A DNA stretch of 64,000 bases from Rhodovulum bhavnagarense (GTDB taxonomy: Bacteria > Pseudomonadota > Alphaproteobacteria > Rhodobacterales > Rhodobacteraceae). The stretch spans positions 248,001-312,000 of the forward strand of contig NZ_SLXU01000001.1 in assembly GCF_004343505.1 (NCBI RefSeq). The letters run 5' to 3'. The number at the start of each line of letters is the position of its first letter. Position 1 is the stretch's first letter. Positions 17,343-26,679 of this stretch are shown one piece after another. The translations under genes and the position numbers were made by a program. Under the pieces are notes generated by a model. It was not told the origin of the DNA, ran no database searches, and saw only the letters and a program-made list of their open reading frames with translations.

Positions 17343-18506
17343 ATGAAAGATCTCAACCGGCTAGACACCCTCGACGTGGGCTATGACGTGCCTGCACTGC
17401 CCGGCATGGACGAGGCCGACATCCAGACGCCCTGCCTTGTGCTGGATCTTGATGCCCTTGAACGCAACATTCGCAAAATGGGCGATTATGCCCGCGCCCA
17501 CGGCATGCGTCACCGGGTGCATGGCAAGATGCACAAGTCGGTCGATGTGGCGCGGCTCCAGATCGAGATGGGCGGTGCCTGCGGCCTGTGTTGCCAGAAG
17601 GTCAGCGAGGCCGAGGTCTTTGCCCGTGGCGGTATCCGGGATATTCTGATCTCGAACCAGGTGCGCGACCTGGTCAAGATCGACCGTTTGGCGCGCCTGC
17701 CGTTACTGGGCGCGCGCACGATCGTTTGTGTCGACGACCTCGACAACATCCCTGACCTGTCGGCCGCCGCGAAGCGGCATGGTACCGTGATCGAATGCCT
17801 GGTCGAGATCGACTGCGGTGCGGGCCGCTGTGGTGTCACGACGACGCGAGATGTGGTCGAGATCGCCCGCGCCATCAATGCCGCGCCGGCGCTGACATTC
17901 GCGGGCCTACAGGCCTACCAGGGGGCGATGCAGCACCTGGACCTTTACGAGGACCGCAAGGCGAAGATCGACATCGCGGTGGGGATGGTTCGAGAGGCGG
18001 TCGAGGCATTGAAGGCCGAGGGGCTGGACTGCGCCATAGTGGGCGGCGGTGGCACTGGCAGCTATCAGTTCGAAACAGCCTCGGGTGTCTACAACGAGCT
18101 GCAATGCGGGTCCTATGCTTTCATGGATGCCGATTACGGGCGCATCCTGGACAGGAACGGTGTGCGCATCGACCGGGGCGAATGGGAAAACGCGCTGTTC
18201 ATCCTGGCCGGGGTTATGAGCCATGCCAAGCCTGACAAGGCCATCGTCGATGCGGGCCTCAAGGCGCAGTCGGTCGATAGCGGTTTGCCGGTCGTGCATG
18301 GCCGCGACGACGTGGCCTATGTGAAATGTTCGGACGAGCACGGGGTCGTGTCCGATCCGGAGGGCCGTCTCAAGGTGGGTGACAAGCTCAGACTGGTGCC
18401 CGGCCACTGCGACCCGACCTGTAATCTTCATGACTGGTATGTCGGTCTGCGTGGCGGCAAGGTCGAAGCACTCTGGCCCGTTTCGGCCCGCGGCAAAGCC
18501 TATTGA
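17343..18506 (+). CDS. bhcC: beta-Hydroxyaspartate aldolase
   Basis: PLP enzyme of the D-threonine aldolase (alanine-racemase-fold) family. It condenses glyoxylate and glycine into (2R,3S)-beta-hydroxyaspartate. The 387-residue protein has the PLP Lys region near residue 60 (RVHGKMHKSVDVARLQ) and GLCCQKVSEAEVFARGG. It ends in the metal-binding signature typical of the family, with His and Cys ligands (LVPGHCDPTCNLHDWYVG). It begins 22 bp after bhcB with a good AGGAGG. The 110-bp gap before bhcD contains a hairpin and a REP-like motif. Confidence 0.9.
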   Translation: MKDLNRLDTLDVGYDVPALPGMDEADIQTPCLVLDLDALERNIRKMGDYARAHGMRHRVHGKMHKSVDVARLQIEMGGACGLCCQKVSEAEVFARGGIRDILISNQVRDLVKIDRLARLPLLGARTIVCVDDLDNIPDLSAAAKRHGTVIECLVEIDCGAGRCGVTTTRDVVEIARAINAAPALTFAGLQAYQGAMQHLDLYEDRKAKIDIAVGMVREAVEALKAEGLDCAIVGGGGTGSYQFETASGVYNELQCGSYAFMDADYGRILDRNGVRIDRGEWENALFILAGVMSHAKPDKAIVDAGLKAQSVDSGLPVVHGRDDVAYVKCSDEHGVVSDPEGRLKVGDKLRLVPGHCDPTCNLHDWYVGLRGGKVEALWPVSARGKAY

Positions 18507-18511
18507 GGAAA

Positions 18512-18529
18512 GCCGCCCATCGGGCGGCT
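18512..18529 (+). terminator. Hairpin after bhcC (possible partial terminator)
   Basis: A 7-bp perfect stem, GCCGCCC / GGGCGGC, around ATC. No T run follows, so it may only stabilise or attenuate the transcript between bhcC and bhcD. Confidence 0.45.
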
Positions 18530-18530
18530 G

Positions 18531-18561
18531 CCTCCGGCGGGGATATTTCGCCCAAAGCAGG
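18531..18561. repeat. REP-like intergenic repeat, copy 1
   Basis: CTCCGGCGGGGATATTTCGC followed by CCAAAGCAGG. The copy at 38190-38220 matches in about 26 of 30 positions. The CCCAAAGC arm (18551-18558) is repeated inverted as GCTTTGGG at 18585-18592, so the element could fold. Motifs of this kind are scattered between genes in this bacterial group, to my recollection. Confidence 0.6.
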
Positions 18562-18616
18562 ACGGCGCGGGCGCACATTTGTCCGCTTTGGGAGATGACG
18601 ACAAGGAGGGACGGGG

Positions 18617-19582
18617 ATGATCATCGTGCCCGAGAGCGAGATTGCCGCGCTGATCTCGGCGCAGGACTGTTTCGAGGCCGTGGAAGCGGTCCTTGCCGCG
18701 ATGGCGCGCGACCAGGCCGTCAATTTCCCGGTCATACGCGAGGCGCTCGGGCATGCGGATGCGCTTTACGGGTTCAAATCGGGTTTTGACCGCGAGGCGG
18801 CGGTTCTGGGCGTGAAATCAGGTGGCTACTGGCCGGCAAACGCGGCAAGGGGGGTGGCCAACCACCAGTCCACCGTGTTGCTGTTCGATCCCGATACCGG
18901 ACGGCCGCGCGCGCTGGTCGGAGGCAACCTGTTGACCGCGCTACGCACGGCCGCCGCTGCCGCAGTCTCCATCCGCCACCTGGCGCGCGCCGATGCGCGG
19001 GTTCTGGGGATCATCGGTGCGGGCCACCAGGCCCCGTTCCAGTTGCGCGCGGCGGCGGCTCAACACCCCTTTGAAAGAGTTGTCGCCTGGAACCGCACGC
19101 CGGAACGTTTGCAGGGACTGGCGGAGATCGCTGCCGAGCTTGGGCTGCCCTTCGAGGTGGTGTCACTGGAACGGCTGGGCGCGGAGGCGGAGGTGATCGT
19201 CACGATCACCTCGAGCTTTGCCGCGATCCTGCGCGATGCGCATTTGCGTGCGGGCACGCACATCGCCTGTATGGGGACCGATACACGGGGCAAACAGGAA
19301 TTGGAACCCGAGATCCTGGCCCGCGCGCGTGTCTTTACCGACGAGATCGCCCAGTCCATCAGCATCGGCGAGGCGCAACATGCCGTGGCGCATGGGATGA
19401 TCGGGCCGGCAGACATTACCGCGATCGGCGCGGTCATCACCGGGGGGCATCCGGGGCGATGCGTGCAAGACGAGATCACGCTGTTCGACGGAACGGGGAT
19501 CGCGTTGCAGGATCTTGCGGTTGCGAGCCGCGTTGCCAGGCTCGCACGTGAGAGGGGGGTGGCGCAGCAGGTGGGTGTCTAG
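18617..19582 (+). CDS. bhcD: Iminosuccinate reductase
   Basis: NAD(P)H enzyme of the ornithine cyclodeaminase/mu-crystallin family. It reduces iminosuccinate to L-aspartate, the last step of the beta-hydroxyaspartate cycle. The 321 residues show the N-terminal dimer domain with the substrate Lys region (AVLGVKSGGYWPAN) and the Rossmann motif VLGIIGAGHQAPFQLRAA (about residues 130-147). The family element GTHIACMGTDTRGKQEL also shows. The start has AAGGAGGGACGGGG in front. It is separated from bhcC by 110 bp but is on the same strand and completes the cluster. Confidence 0.87.
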   Translation: MIIVPESEIAALISAQDCFEAVEAVLAAMARDQAVNFPVIREALGHADALYGFKSGFDREAAVLGVKSGGYWPANAARGVANHQSTVLLFDPDTGRPRALVGGNLLTALRTAAAAAVSIRHLARADARVLGIIGAGHQAPFQLRAAAAQHPFERVVAWNRTPERLQGLAEIAAELGLPFEVVSLERLGAEAEVIVTITSSFAAILRDAHLRAGTHIACMGTDTRGKQELEPEILARARVFTDEIAQSISIGEAQHAVAHGMIGPADITAIGAVITGGHPGRCVQDEITLFDGTGIALQDLAVASRVARLARERGVAQQVGV

Positions 19583-19760
19583 GTGGCGGGCCGCTGTCCA
19601 TGGGCCGCAAGCGAGCGTCGCAAGACGATTCTGTCGGAAGTGGCACCTTGTTTGCGTGTTACATAACAGTAGCCCAGGCGGGGACACGTATCTTCTTCCA
19701 GCGTCACCTTGCGCACTGGCGCCACAAGATCGCATGGCCCGTGCCGTGCGCCCTGCCACG

Positions 19761-19784
19761 AAAAAGCCCGCATATGGCGGGGCT
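19761..19784 (-). terminator. Terminator downstream of tRNA-Arg
   Basis: On the minus strand, AGCCCCGCC-ATAT-GCGGGCT is followed by TTTT. It lies 43 bp past the tRNA 3' end. Confidence 0.7.
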
Positions 19785-19827
19785 CCGGGCATCGCGATTT
19801 TCCTGGGATCAGCGAAAATGGATAAGG

Positions 19828-19904
19828 TGGCGACCCCTGAAGGATTCGAACCCTCGACCTGCCGATTAGAAGTCGGCTGCTCTATCCAGCTGAGCTAAGG
19901 GGCC
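19828..19904 (-). tRNA. tRNA-Arg (anticodon TCT), CCA encoded
   Basis: A complete 77-nt cloverleaf on the minus strand. The acceptor stem is GGCCCCT / AGGGGTC with one G-T pair, followed by discriminator G and an encoded CCA. The D arm is AGCTCAGCTGGATAGAGC, the anticodon stem-loop CCGAC-TTCTAAT-CGG gives anticodon TCT, and the T arm contains GGTTCGAATCC. It reads AGA (and AGG by wobble) codons, which are rare in this genome's usage. Confidence 0.97.
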
Positions 19905-19946
19905 GCTGGCGGCGTATTGCCTGTCGGCGCCGCGTTCTGCAAGCGT

Positions 19947-20258
19947 TCAGTGGGTCCAGGCGCCACGGCGGTCGGTGGCGAAATTCTCGGCATAGCCGGC
20001 CGGGCGGATATTATGCTTGCGCGGGGTGGGGCGCAGGACGACCGCGTCGATCCCGTTGCGGCGGGCATAATCCAGCGCGGCATCGCGGCTTTCGAATGTC
20101 AGTCGCACCTGCGCATGCGTGTCCGACGATCCGGTCCAGCCCATCAGGGGGTCAAGTTCGCGCGGCGCGGCAGGGGCGAATTCCAGCACCCAGTGGTGGG
20201 TCTTTGCCTGGCCGGACTGCATGGCGGTTTTCGAGGGCTGGTAGATGCGGGCGCGCAT
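19947..20258 (-). CDS. NDUFS4-like accessory subunit of NADH dehydrogenase (ETC complex I)
   Basis: A 103-residue soluble protein of the ETC complex I subunit conserved region family, the bacterial counterpart of mitochondrial NDUFS4 (18-kDa subunit). In alphaproteobacteria it is a known complex I component beyond the 14 core Nuo subunits. Recognised features are [38 protein letters not shown] and the C-terminal [23 protein letters not shown]. It is not in a nuo operon: it sits between tRNA-Arg and fabI. Confidence 0.88.
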   Translation of the reverse strand: MRARIYQPSKTAMQSGQAKTHHWVLEFAPAAPRELDPLMGWTGSSDTHAQVRLTFESRDAALDYARRNGIDAVVLRPTPRKHNIRPAGYAENFATDRRGAWTH

Positions 20259-20336
20259 GTGGTCATATCCTCCCGGGAAATCGTCATCTTTTTATGGGGC
20301 CGAGATACGGCCGGATCAAGACCGGGTCGCCGGGCC

Positions 20337-21125
20337 TCAGATATTCTCGAAACGCGGCATGCCCAGGACGTGATAGCCACCGTCCACGGTGATGATTTCG
20401 CCCGTGGTACAAGCGCCGTGGTCAGAGGCCAGGTAGACGGCGGTGCCGCCGATGCATTCCAGTGTCGCGTTCTGGCGTAGCGGCGCATTGCTTTCGGCGT
20501 GGCGGTAGGTCTTGCGGCCACCGGCGATCGCGGCACCGGCCAGGGTCTTCATCGGGCCGGGTGAGATCGCGTTGACCCGAATGCCCTCGGGACCAAGGTC
20601 GGAGGCGAGGTAGCGCACGGTCGATTCCAGCGCCGCCTTGGCCACGCCCATCACGTTGTAGAACGGCGTCACCCGGTTCGACCCCTGGTAGGTCAGGGTC
20701 AGGATCGTGCCGCCATTGGGCATCAGGGGCTGGGCGCGTCGGGCCACGTCGATCAGAGAATAGCAGGAAATGGCGAGGCTGTTCTTGAAGTTCTCGCGCG
20801 TGGTGTTGATGAACCGGCCGGTCAGTTCGTTCTTGTCGGAATAGGCGATGGCGTGGACCACGAAATCGAGGCTGCCCCATTCCTGTTCCAGCCGCCCGAA
20901 ACAACGTTCCAGCGAGGCGTCATCGTTCACATCGACGTCGACAAGGAAGTCCGATCCAACGCTTGCGGCCAGCGGTTCTACCCGCTTGCCGAAATTCTCG
21001 CCCTGGTAGGAAAAGGCAAGCTCTGCGCCCTCGTCGGCCAACGCCTTGGCAATGCCCCACGCGATGGAGCGGTCATTGGCAACGCCCATGACCAGCCCGC
21101 GCTTTCCCTTCATCAATTCAGGCAT
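20337..21125 (-). CDS. fabI: Enoyl-[acyl-carrier-protein] reductase (NADH)
   Basis: Last reductive step of each fatty-acid elongation round; target of triclosan in related bacteria. The 262-residue short-chain dehydrogenase fold shows GKRGLVMGVANDRSIAWGIA at the N-terminus. The FabI active-site pair Tyr-x6-Lys is in FYNVMGVAKAAL, with the extra Tyr ten residues upstream region (TYQGSNRVTPFYN). It ends RVNAISPGPMKTLA...ITVDGGYH. It is transcribed after fabB, separated by 6 bp, so fabA-fabB-fabI form one operon. Confidence 0.95.
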   Translation of the reverse strand: MPELMKGKRGLVMGVANDRSIAWGIAKALADEGAELAFSYQGENFGKRVEPLAASVGSDFLVDVDVNDDASLERCFGRLEQEWGSLDFVVHAIAYSDKNELTGRFINTTRENFKNSLAISCYSLIDVARRAQPLMPNGGTILTLTYQGSNRVTPFYNVMGVAKAALESTVRYLASDLGPEGIRVNAISPGPMKTLAGAAIAGGRKTYRHAESNAPLRQNATLECIGGTAVYLASDHGACTTGEIITVDGGYHVLGMPRFENI

Positions 21126-21131
21126 CGGCGC

Positions 21132-22361
21132 TTATCCCTGATACTTGCTCATTACCAGCGAGGCGTTCGTGCCGCCAAAGCCGAAGCTGTTGGACAGCAC
21201 GCTGTCGATCTCGACGCCCTCGCGCAGTTCGGTGACGATCTCGCCCTCGTGGATCTCGGGGTCCAACTGGGTGATGTTGGCCGAGGCCGCGATAAAGCCC
21301 TTTTCCATCATGATCAGCGAATAGATCGCCTCGTGCACGCCGGTCGCGCCCAAGGAATGCCCGGTCAGCGACTTGGTCGAGGCGATGGGCGGCACGTTGC
21401 CCTCGCCAAAGACGTTGCGCACGGCCTTGATCTCGGTCGCGTCGCCCGCCACGGTCGAGGTGCCATGGGCGTTGATATAGTCGATCTTGCGGCCCTCGGG
21501 CAGAGTGGACAGCGCCAGTTTCATCGACCGCTCGCCGCCCTCGCCGGCGGGTGCCACCATGTCATAGCCGTCCGACGTGGCGCCATAGCCCGTCACCTCG
21601 GCATAGATCTTGGCGCCGCGCGCCTTGGCGTGTTCCAGTTCCTCCAGCACGACGGTGCCGCCGCCGCCCGCGATCACGAAGCCGTCGCGCGTGGCGTCGA
21701 ACGGGCGCGAGGCAGTCTCGGGCGTGTCGTTGTATTTCGACGACAGCGCGTTCATCGCGTCGAACAGGCAGGACAGCGTCCAGTCCACCTCTTCGCCGCC
21801 GCCGGCGAAGACGATGTCCTGCTTGCCCATCTGGATCAGCTCGACGCCGTTGCCGATGCAATGGGCCGATGTCGAGCAGGCCGAGGTGATCGAGTAGTTC
21901 ACGCCCTTGATCTTGAACGGCGTGGCCAGGCAGGCCGAGTTCGTGGACGACATGCAGCGCGTCACCATGAACGGGCCCATCCGCTTCGGGCTGCCCTTTT
22001 CCTTGACGATCTGGTGCGCGGTGAAGAAGTTCGAGGTCGACGGCCCGCCGGACCCCATGATCAGGCCGGTGCGCTCGTTCGAGATGTCGGAGGCCTCGAG
22101 CCCGGAATCGGCAATGGCCTGTTCCATCGCGATGTAATTATAGGCCGCACCCGCCCCCATGAATCGAAGCTGGCGCTTGTCGATCGTGGCGGCCAGGTCG
22201 ATCTGGGGGATGCCCGCGACCTGGCTGCGAAAGCCGTTCTCGGCATAGACGGGTTCGAACCGGATGCCGGATGTCCCGGCGCGCAGGGCGGCCTCGACTT
22301 CGGCGGCATTGTTGCCGATGGGGGAGACGATGCCGAACCCCGTGATGACGACGCGGCGCAT
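21132..22361 (-). CDS. fabB: beta-Ketoacyl-ACP synthase I
   Basis: Elongates unsaturated acyl chains after FabA. The 409-residue thiolase-fold enzyme has the Cys-His-His triad: Cys in [12 protein letters not shown], His in [12 protein letters not shown], His in [12 protein letters not shown]. The start [22 protein letters not shown] is the FabB form. It lies between fabA and fabI in the expected order. Gene pairing with fabA favours FabB over FabF. Confidence 0.95.
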   Translation of the reverse strand: MRRVVITGFGIVSPIGNNAAEVEAALRAGTSGIRFEPVYAENGFRSQVAGIPQIDLAATIDKRQLRFMGAGAAYNYIAMEQAIADSGLEASDISNERTGLIMGSGGPSTSNFFTAHQIVKEKGSPKRMGPFMVTRCMSSTNSACLATPFKIKGVNYSITSACSTSAHCIGNGVELIQMGKQDIVFAGGGEEVDWTLSCLFDAMNALSSKYNDTPETASRPFDATRDGFVIAGGGGTVVLEELEHAKARGAKIYAEVTGYGATSDGYDMVAPAGEGGERSMKLALSTLPEGRKIDYINAHGTSTVAGDATEIKAVRNVFGEGNVPPIASTKSLTGHSLGATGVHEAIYSLIMMEKGFIAASANITQLDPEIHEGEIVTELREGVEIDSVLSNSFGFGGTNASLVMSKYQG

Positions 22362-22382
22362 GGGCGCTCCTTTCGTTTTGAA

Positions 22383-22892
22383 TCAGCTCTCGGACAAGGC
22401 GACCTTCATGTCTTTGACATGATAGATCGTTTCGCCATCCGCTTCGACCCGGCCATCGGCCACACCCATGGTCAGGCGGCGGGTATGGATGGCCTTGGTG
22501 AAGTCGACGTAATAGGTCAGCATCTTGCGGTCCGGTCGCACCATGCCGGTGAGTTTCACCTCACCCACGCCCAGCGCATAGCCACGCCCCTGCCAGCCGC
22601 GCCAGCCCAGGTTGAAACCCGTCAATTGCCACAGCCCGTCCAGGCCCAGGCAGCCCGGCATGATCGGGTTTCCGGGGAAATGGCAGGAAAAGAACCAGAG
22701 ATCTGGGTGGATGTCGAACTCGGCCACCACGTGCCCCTTGCCATGTGCCCCGCCATCGGCGCTGATATCGGTGATGCGGTCCATCATCAGCATGGGCGGT
22801 TCCGGCAGTTGTGCGTTGCCGGGGCCGAAAAGCTCTCCCCGCGCGCATTTCAGAAGCTGGTCGCGATCAAAGCTCGTCGGGAAATCACTCAT
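22383..22892 (-). CDS. fabA: 3-Hydroxydecanoyl-ACP dehydratase/isomerase
   Basis: Makes the cis-3-decenoyl-ACP that commits carbon to unsaturated fatty acids. The 169-residue hot-dog protein has the catalytic His in [19 protein letters not shown] and the catalytic Asp in [11 protein letters not shown]. The start at 22892 gives [14 protein letters not shown], in line with FabA; an earlier ATG at 22922 is possible. It is divergent from irr, so the 155-bp gap carries both promoters. Confidence 0.94.
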   Translation of the reverse strand: MSDFPTSFDRDQLLKCARGELFGPGNAQLPEPPMLMMDRITDISADGGAHGKGHVVAEFDIHPDLWFFSCHFPGNPIMPGCLGLDGLWQLTGFNLGWRGWQGRGYALGVGEVKLTGMVRPDRKMLTYYVDFTKAIHTRRLTMGVADGRVEADGETIYHVKDMKVALSES

Positions 22893-23047
22893 CCGGGCCC
22901 TGTCCCCTTTTGGTTGGGTCATGTTTTGTACGCCTCCGTCTATCACTCTGCCTCGCAGAGTGGCAATAGTGCCGGCATGCTGCGCCAAACCGCCGCCTCG
23001 ACTTAAATTTATTTGAATTCGGATCTTGCAGTGACCATATAGTCGTC

Positions 23048-23494
23048 ATGACACAATTCAACGCACATCCCGATACTCCCGACGCGGTGGAACGCAGCAG
23101 CCGTTGGTTATCCAAGGCTGGCCTGCGCCCGACCCGTCAGCGTGTCAGCCTTGCCGCCCTGTTGATCGGAGATGGCAAGAACCGGCACGTCACGGCCGAA
23201 AGTCTGTACGCGGCCTCTTGCACGAGCGACGAAAAAGTGTCGCTCGCGACTGTCTACAACACGCTGCGCGCATTTTGCGATGCGGGCCTGATGCAGGAAG
23301 TGATGGTCGACGGGACCAAGAGCTATTTCGATACCCGTGTCGACGATCATCCGCATTTCTTTTGGGAAGATGAGGGCAGGCTGTCCGATGCGCCTTCTGA
23401 CCAGCTTGAAATCGCGCGCCTTCCCGATGCCCCGCAGGGCGCCGAAATCACCAAGGTAGAGGTGGTCATCCGCCTGCGGCGTGCCGACACCTGA
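23048..23494 (+). CDS. irr: Iron response regulator (Fur family)
   Basis: Regulates iron and haem genes in alphaproteobacteria, being stable when haem is scarce. The 148-residue Fur-family protein has the winged helix (WLSKAGLRPTRQRVSLAALLI...SLATVYNTLRAFCDAGLMQEV). It has an Irr-type HxH element (DDHPHFFWEDEG) but lacks the CxxC zinc pairs of Fur. Irr is commonly divergent from fabA in this group. An AT-rich segment just upstream (about 23002-23020) could be the operator zone, but I see no convincing iron-control-element palindrome. Confidence 0.9.
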   Translation: MTQFNAHPDTPDAVERSSRWLSKAGLRPTRQRVSLAALLIGDGKNRHVTAESLYAASCTSDEKVSLATVYNTLRAFCDAGLMQEVMVDGTKSYFDTRVDDHPHFFWEDEGRLSDAPSDQLEIARLPDAPQGAEITKVEVVIRLRRADT

Positions 23495-23590
23495 CACTGG
23501 CCCTTTCCGATGAGCCTGCTTGGCGGAAAGGGCCGCACCGGTCGCCCGTCGTGAAAACGCGGCATCGGTCGGGATGCCCTTGTTATGGCG

Positions 23591-24463
23591 TCAGAACCAC
23601 TGGCCCGGTTCCATCAGGCCCAGATCCAGCAATTGCTGTGAGTTCCAGTCGAATGGCACAGAGTTGTGCCACTTGAAATCGTGGATATCGAACCGCGAGC
23701 CCGCATTGGTTTTCAATGCCTTGGCGGTGCGAAAGGAACAGATTGCCGCAGTCAGGTTGTGGTGCCAGGGGCAGGCATAGGTGTTGTATTCCTCATCGTT
23801 GAAGAGGTGATTGTCGCCCAACCGCAGCCCTGGCTTGGCGCGAAACAGTCCGATCCGGTCGATATGGCGCCGCGTCTTGGGAATGTGTTCCTCGAATCGC
23901 CAGCGAATCCCGCCGAAAAAATCGAGTTGCCTGTCCTTGGGGGCCCCGTTCGCATCGGTCCGTGCCAGCGCGTAATAGCCAGATCGATCGATCATCGCCG
24001 TCTCAAGCGAGACAGCATCGGGGAACGTGTCGAGGTCGCCCGCGTAAAGGTCGATCACGTAGGTCAGCATCGCGTCGCGCCTTTCCTCGGTGTGAAAGGC
24101 AAGCATTTCGCCGACAGAGCGCGTCTCGCAGAACGGAAAGAACAGGAATTCCGCGTTGTAACAGTAGTAAAACCAGCTTCCCGGAGCGGCTTCGATCATC
24201 CGGTTGACCGTGTCGGGCACCGCGTTGTCGGCCAACGTGTCATGGCGCACGCGGTGGATGGTGGTGGTGATGTCCTCGGGCAGGTCAAGCGCATCCGGGG
24301 CAAAAACCACGATGCTTTGAAACCCGAGTTGCGCGTGGTGTCGGATCGTGGTGTCGACCTCGATGAGATCCTCGACCATGATCAATGCGACCGGCCCCTT
24401 GGCCAGTGCCGCCTGTCCGCGTTCGAGGAAATCCTTCAGCCCGTCATAGCGCTTCCCCGCCAT
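23591..24463 (-). CDS. Conserved protein of unknown function
   Basis: A 290-residue soluble protein that I do not recognise with confidence. It begins [54 protein letters not shown], which looks like the nucleotide-binding start of a glycosyltransferase-2-like fold. It then has [17 protein letters not shown], an acidic strand ending [17 protein letters not shown], and a C-terminal aromatic, His-rich stretch (ACPWHHNLT). No signal peptide or membrane segment is seen. The start at 24463 has AAGGAG upstream. It is divergent from miaB, and in related genomes I recall a similar gene at this position. Confidence 0.6.
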   Translation of the reverse strand: MAGKRYDGLKDFLERGQAALAKGPVALIMVEDLIEVDTTIRHHAQLGFQSIVVFAPDALDLPEDITTTIHRVRHDTLADNAVPDTVNRMIEAAPGSWFYYCYNAEFLFFPFCETRSVGEMLAFHTEERRDAMLTYVIDLYAGDLDTFPDAVSLETAMIDRSGYYALARTDANGAPKDRQLDFFGGIRWRFEEHIPKTRRHIDRIGLFRAKPGLRLGDNHLFNDEEYNTYACPWHHNLTAAICSFRTAKALKTNAGSRFDIHDFKWHNSVPFDWNSQQLLDLGLMEPGQWF

Positions 24464-24588
24464 CGGTTTCGTTCTCCTTGTGCGGCCTGTCTGTGCGTCA
24501 AGCTCTGACAATTGCGGGGGGGATGCAAGCGTTGCGGCGGCCCGCCGCATTGTGTAGGACACGCCCCATACCCCCGGATGTCAGGCCC

Positions 24589-25920
24589 ATGCCCAAGAAA
24601 CTCTATATCAAGACCTATGGCTGTCAGATGAACGTCTATGACAGCGAGAGGATGGCCGAGGCGCTGGGCGCGTCGGGCTACGTCACCACCGACACGCCCG
24701 AAGCCGCCGACATGATCCTGCTTAACACCTGCCACATCCGCGAAAAGGCCGCCGAAAAGGTCTATTCGGAACTGGGGCGCCTCAAGGGGCTCAAGGCCGC
24801 CAATCCCGAGTTGAAGATCGGCGTGGCGGGCTGCGTCGCCCAGGCCGAGGGTGCGGAAATCCTGCGCCGCCAGCCGCTGGTCGACCTGGTGGTCGGCCCG
24901 CAAAGCTATCACCGCCTGCCCGAGATGGAGGCCAAGGCGCGGGGCGGCGAAAAGGCGCTGGATACCGATTTCCCCGAAGAGGACAAGTTCGACCGGCTGG
25001 GCGGCCGCCCCAAGGCCAGCCGCGGCCCGACCGCGTTTTTGACCGTGCAGGAAGGCTGCGACAAGTTCTGCGCCTTCTGCGTGGTGCCCTATACCCGCGG
25101 CGCCGAGGTCTCGCGCCCTGCCACGCGCATCCTGGACGAGGCGCGCGACTTGGTGGAGCGCGGCGTGCGGGAACTCACGCTTCTGGGTCAGAACGTCAAC
25201 GCCTATCACTGGGACGGGCCGGATGGCACCTGGGGCCTTGCCCGGCTGATCCGTGAACTGGCGAAGATCGACGGGCTGGACCGGCTGCGCTATACCACAT
25301 CGCACCCCAACGACATGGAAGACGACCTGATCGCCGCCCACGGCGATTGTGCGGAACTGATGCCCTACCTGCACCTGCCGGTGCAGTCGGGGTCCGACCG
25401 CATCCTCAAGGCGATGAACCGCAAGCATACGGCCGAGCAGTATCTGCGCCTGATCGAACGCATCCGCGCCGCCCGCCCCGATATCCTCATCTCGGGCGAT
25501 TTCATCGTGGGCTTTCCCGGCGAAACCGATGCCGATTTCGAGGATACCCTCGCGCTGGTGCGCGCGGTCGGCTACGGCCAGTGCTATTCCTTCAAGTATT
25601 CGCCTCGCCCGGGCACCCCCGCGGCGGAACGCGCGGAACAGGTGCCCGAAGATGTCATGGCCGACCGGCTGGCGCGGCTCCAGGCGTTGTTGCACCACCA
25701 ACAGGAGGCCGCGCAAAAGGCCATGGTCGGGCGGCGTGTTGGCGTGCTGTTCGAAAAGCAGGGGCGAATGCCCGGCCAGATGGTCGGCAAGTCCGACCAC
25801 CTCCAGGCGGTTCATGCCGAGGCCGGGCCGGACTGGCTGGGCCGGATTGCCGAGGTCGAGATCGTCGCCGCCGCGCCCAACTCGCTATCCGGGCGCCTCG
25901 TGACGTCGGTGGACGCCTGA
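24589..25920 (+). CDS. miaB: tRNA-2-methylthio-N6-dimethylallyladenosine synthase
   Basis: Radical-SAM methylthiotransferase modifying A37 of tRNAs reading UNN codons. The 443 residues start with the UPF0004 domain carrying three cluster Cys ([14 protein letters not shown] and VAGCVAQ). The radical-SAM motif CDKFCAFC lies near residue 157, and a TRAM domain ends the protein. The start follows an upstream frame that is not protein-like. It is divergent from the unknown conserved protein and followed by a 170-bp gap. Confidence 0.96.
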   Translation: MPKKLYIKTYGCQMNVYDSERMAEALGASGYVTTDTPEAADMILLNTCHIREKAAEKVYSELGRLKGLKAANPELKIGVAGCVAQAEGAEILRRQPLVDLVVGPQSYHRLPEMEAKARGGEKALDTDFPEEDKFDRLGGRPKASRGPTAFLTVQEGCDKFCAFCVVPYTRGAEVSRPATRILDEARDLVERGVRELTLLGQNVNAYHWDGPDGTWGLARLIRELAKIDGLDRLRYTTSHPNDMEDDLIAAHGDCAELMPYLHLPVQSGSDRILKAMNRKHTAEQYLRLIERIRAARPDILISGDFIVGFPGETDADFEDTLALVRAVGYGQCYSFKYSPRPGTPAAERAEQVPEDVMADRLARLQALLHHQQEAAQKAMVGRRVGVLFEKQGRMPGQMVGKSDHLQAVHAEAGPDWLGRIAEVEIVAAAPNSLSGRLVTSVDA

Positions 25921-26090
25921 TCGCCGACAATTCGTTGCGAGAAAGGGTAGCTGTTTCTTTTCCGCCTACAATATCTGGTAAAAGAATCTTCACAAGCTAG
26001 CCGAATTTGGTAATCTCTTGTCGTATACGGTGGGTGCGTGTGTCTCCGGCACCGCCTTTTCCGTTTTTGCAAGGGCAGGGGGCGACAGCC

Positions 26091-26666
26091 GTGATCAAAG
26101 GATTTTTCGACAAGGCAAAGCGAGGGCTTGCGGGCGCGGCAATCATGACGGGGGCTGTGGCACTGGCCGGCATTCCCGCCGCTCAGGCGCAGCAGAAGGT
26201 CATCCAGGGCGAACGCTATGTGCCCACGATCTGGGTCGATCCCGACGGATGCGAACATTGGGTGATGGATGACGGCTGGGAGGGGTACATGACGCCCCAT
26301 GTCACCCGCGAAGGCATTCCGGTCTGTCGTCGAGGCAATACTTGCGGGGTTATGAATTCCGACCAGCTTTTCGCTACTGACAGCGCCACGGTAACAGCCG
26401 CTGGCCGGGCCCGTTTGCAGGAATTTTTCCGCGCGACGACTGCGCGTGCCTTTGTCATAGCCGGCCACACCGACAGCCGTGCGAGTGCAGAATACAACAT
26501 GGCATTGTCCAAACGCCGTGCGGATGCCGTCGCCAGGATCGCTCAGCAATCGGGCGCGCGCATCGCCGATGTGCGCGGCTATGGCGAGCATATGCCGCGC
26601 GCAACCAACCAGACCGCGGCCGGGATGCAGCAAAACCGCCGTGTCGAGATCATCTGTCTTCGTTGA
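26091..26666 (+). CDS. OmpA-family outer-membrane/peptidoglycan-binding protein with a WVDPxGCEHW module
   Basis: A 191-residue exported protein. A signal peptide (about 1-33, ending IPAAQA) is followed by a short Cys/Trp module (PTIWVDPDGCEHWVMDDGWEGY, Cys pairs downstream). The C-terminal OmpA peptidoglycan-binding domain follows (QLFATDSATVTAAGRARL...VIAGHTDSRASAEYNMALSKRRADAV...YGEHMP...NRRVEIIC). I chose the GTG at 26091, which has AGGGGGCGA upstream; a longer frame starts at 26007. The next gene, 13 bp away, carries the same module, so they are a pair. Confidence 0.78.
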   Translation: MIKGFFDKAKRGLAGAAIMTGAVALAGIPAAQAQQKVIQGERYVPTIWVDPDGCEHWVMDDGWEGYMTPHVTREGIPVCRRGNTCGVMNSDQLFATDSATVTAAGRARLQEFFRATTARAFVIAGHTDSRASAEYNMALSKRRADAVARIAQQSGARIADVRGYGEHMPRATNQTAAGMQQNRRVEIICLR

Positions 26667-26679
26667 AGGGGCGAGCACT

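Noticed and set aside
19515-19898. An open frame ending in GFEPSTCRLEV
   Set aside because: That peptide is the well-known false translation of the antisense strand of a tRNA gene (tRNA-Arg here).
20853-23006. A 717-codon open frame opposite fabI-fabB-fabA
   Set aside because: Antisense shadow of three firmly identified fatty-acid genes.
23001-23020. Irr/iron-control-element box upstream of irr
   Set aside because: The segment is AT-rich, but its arms do not form the expected palindrome, so it is not called.
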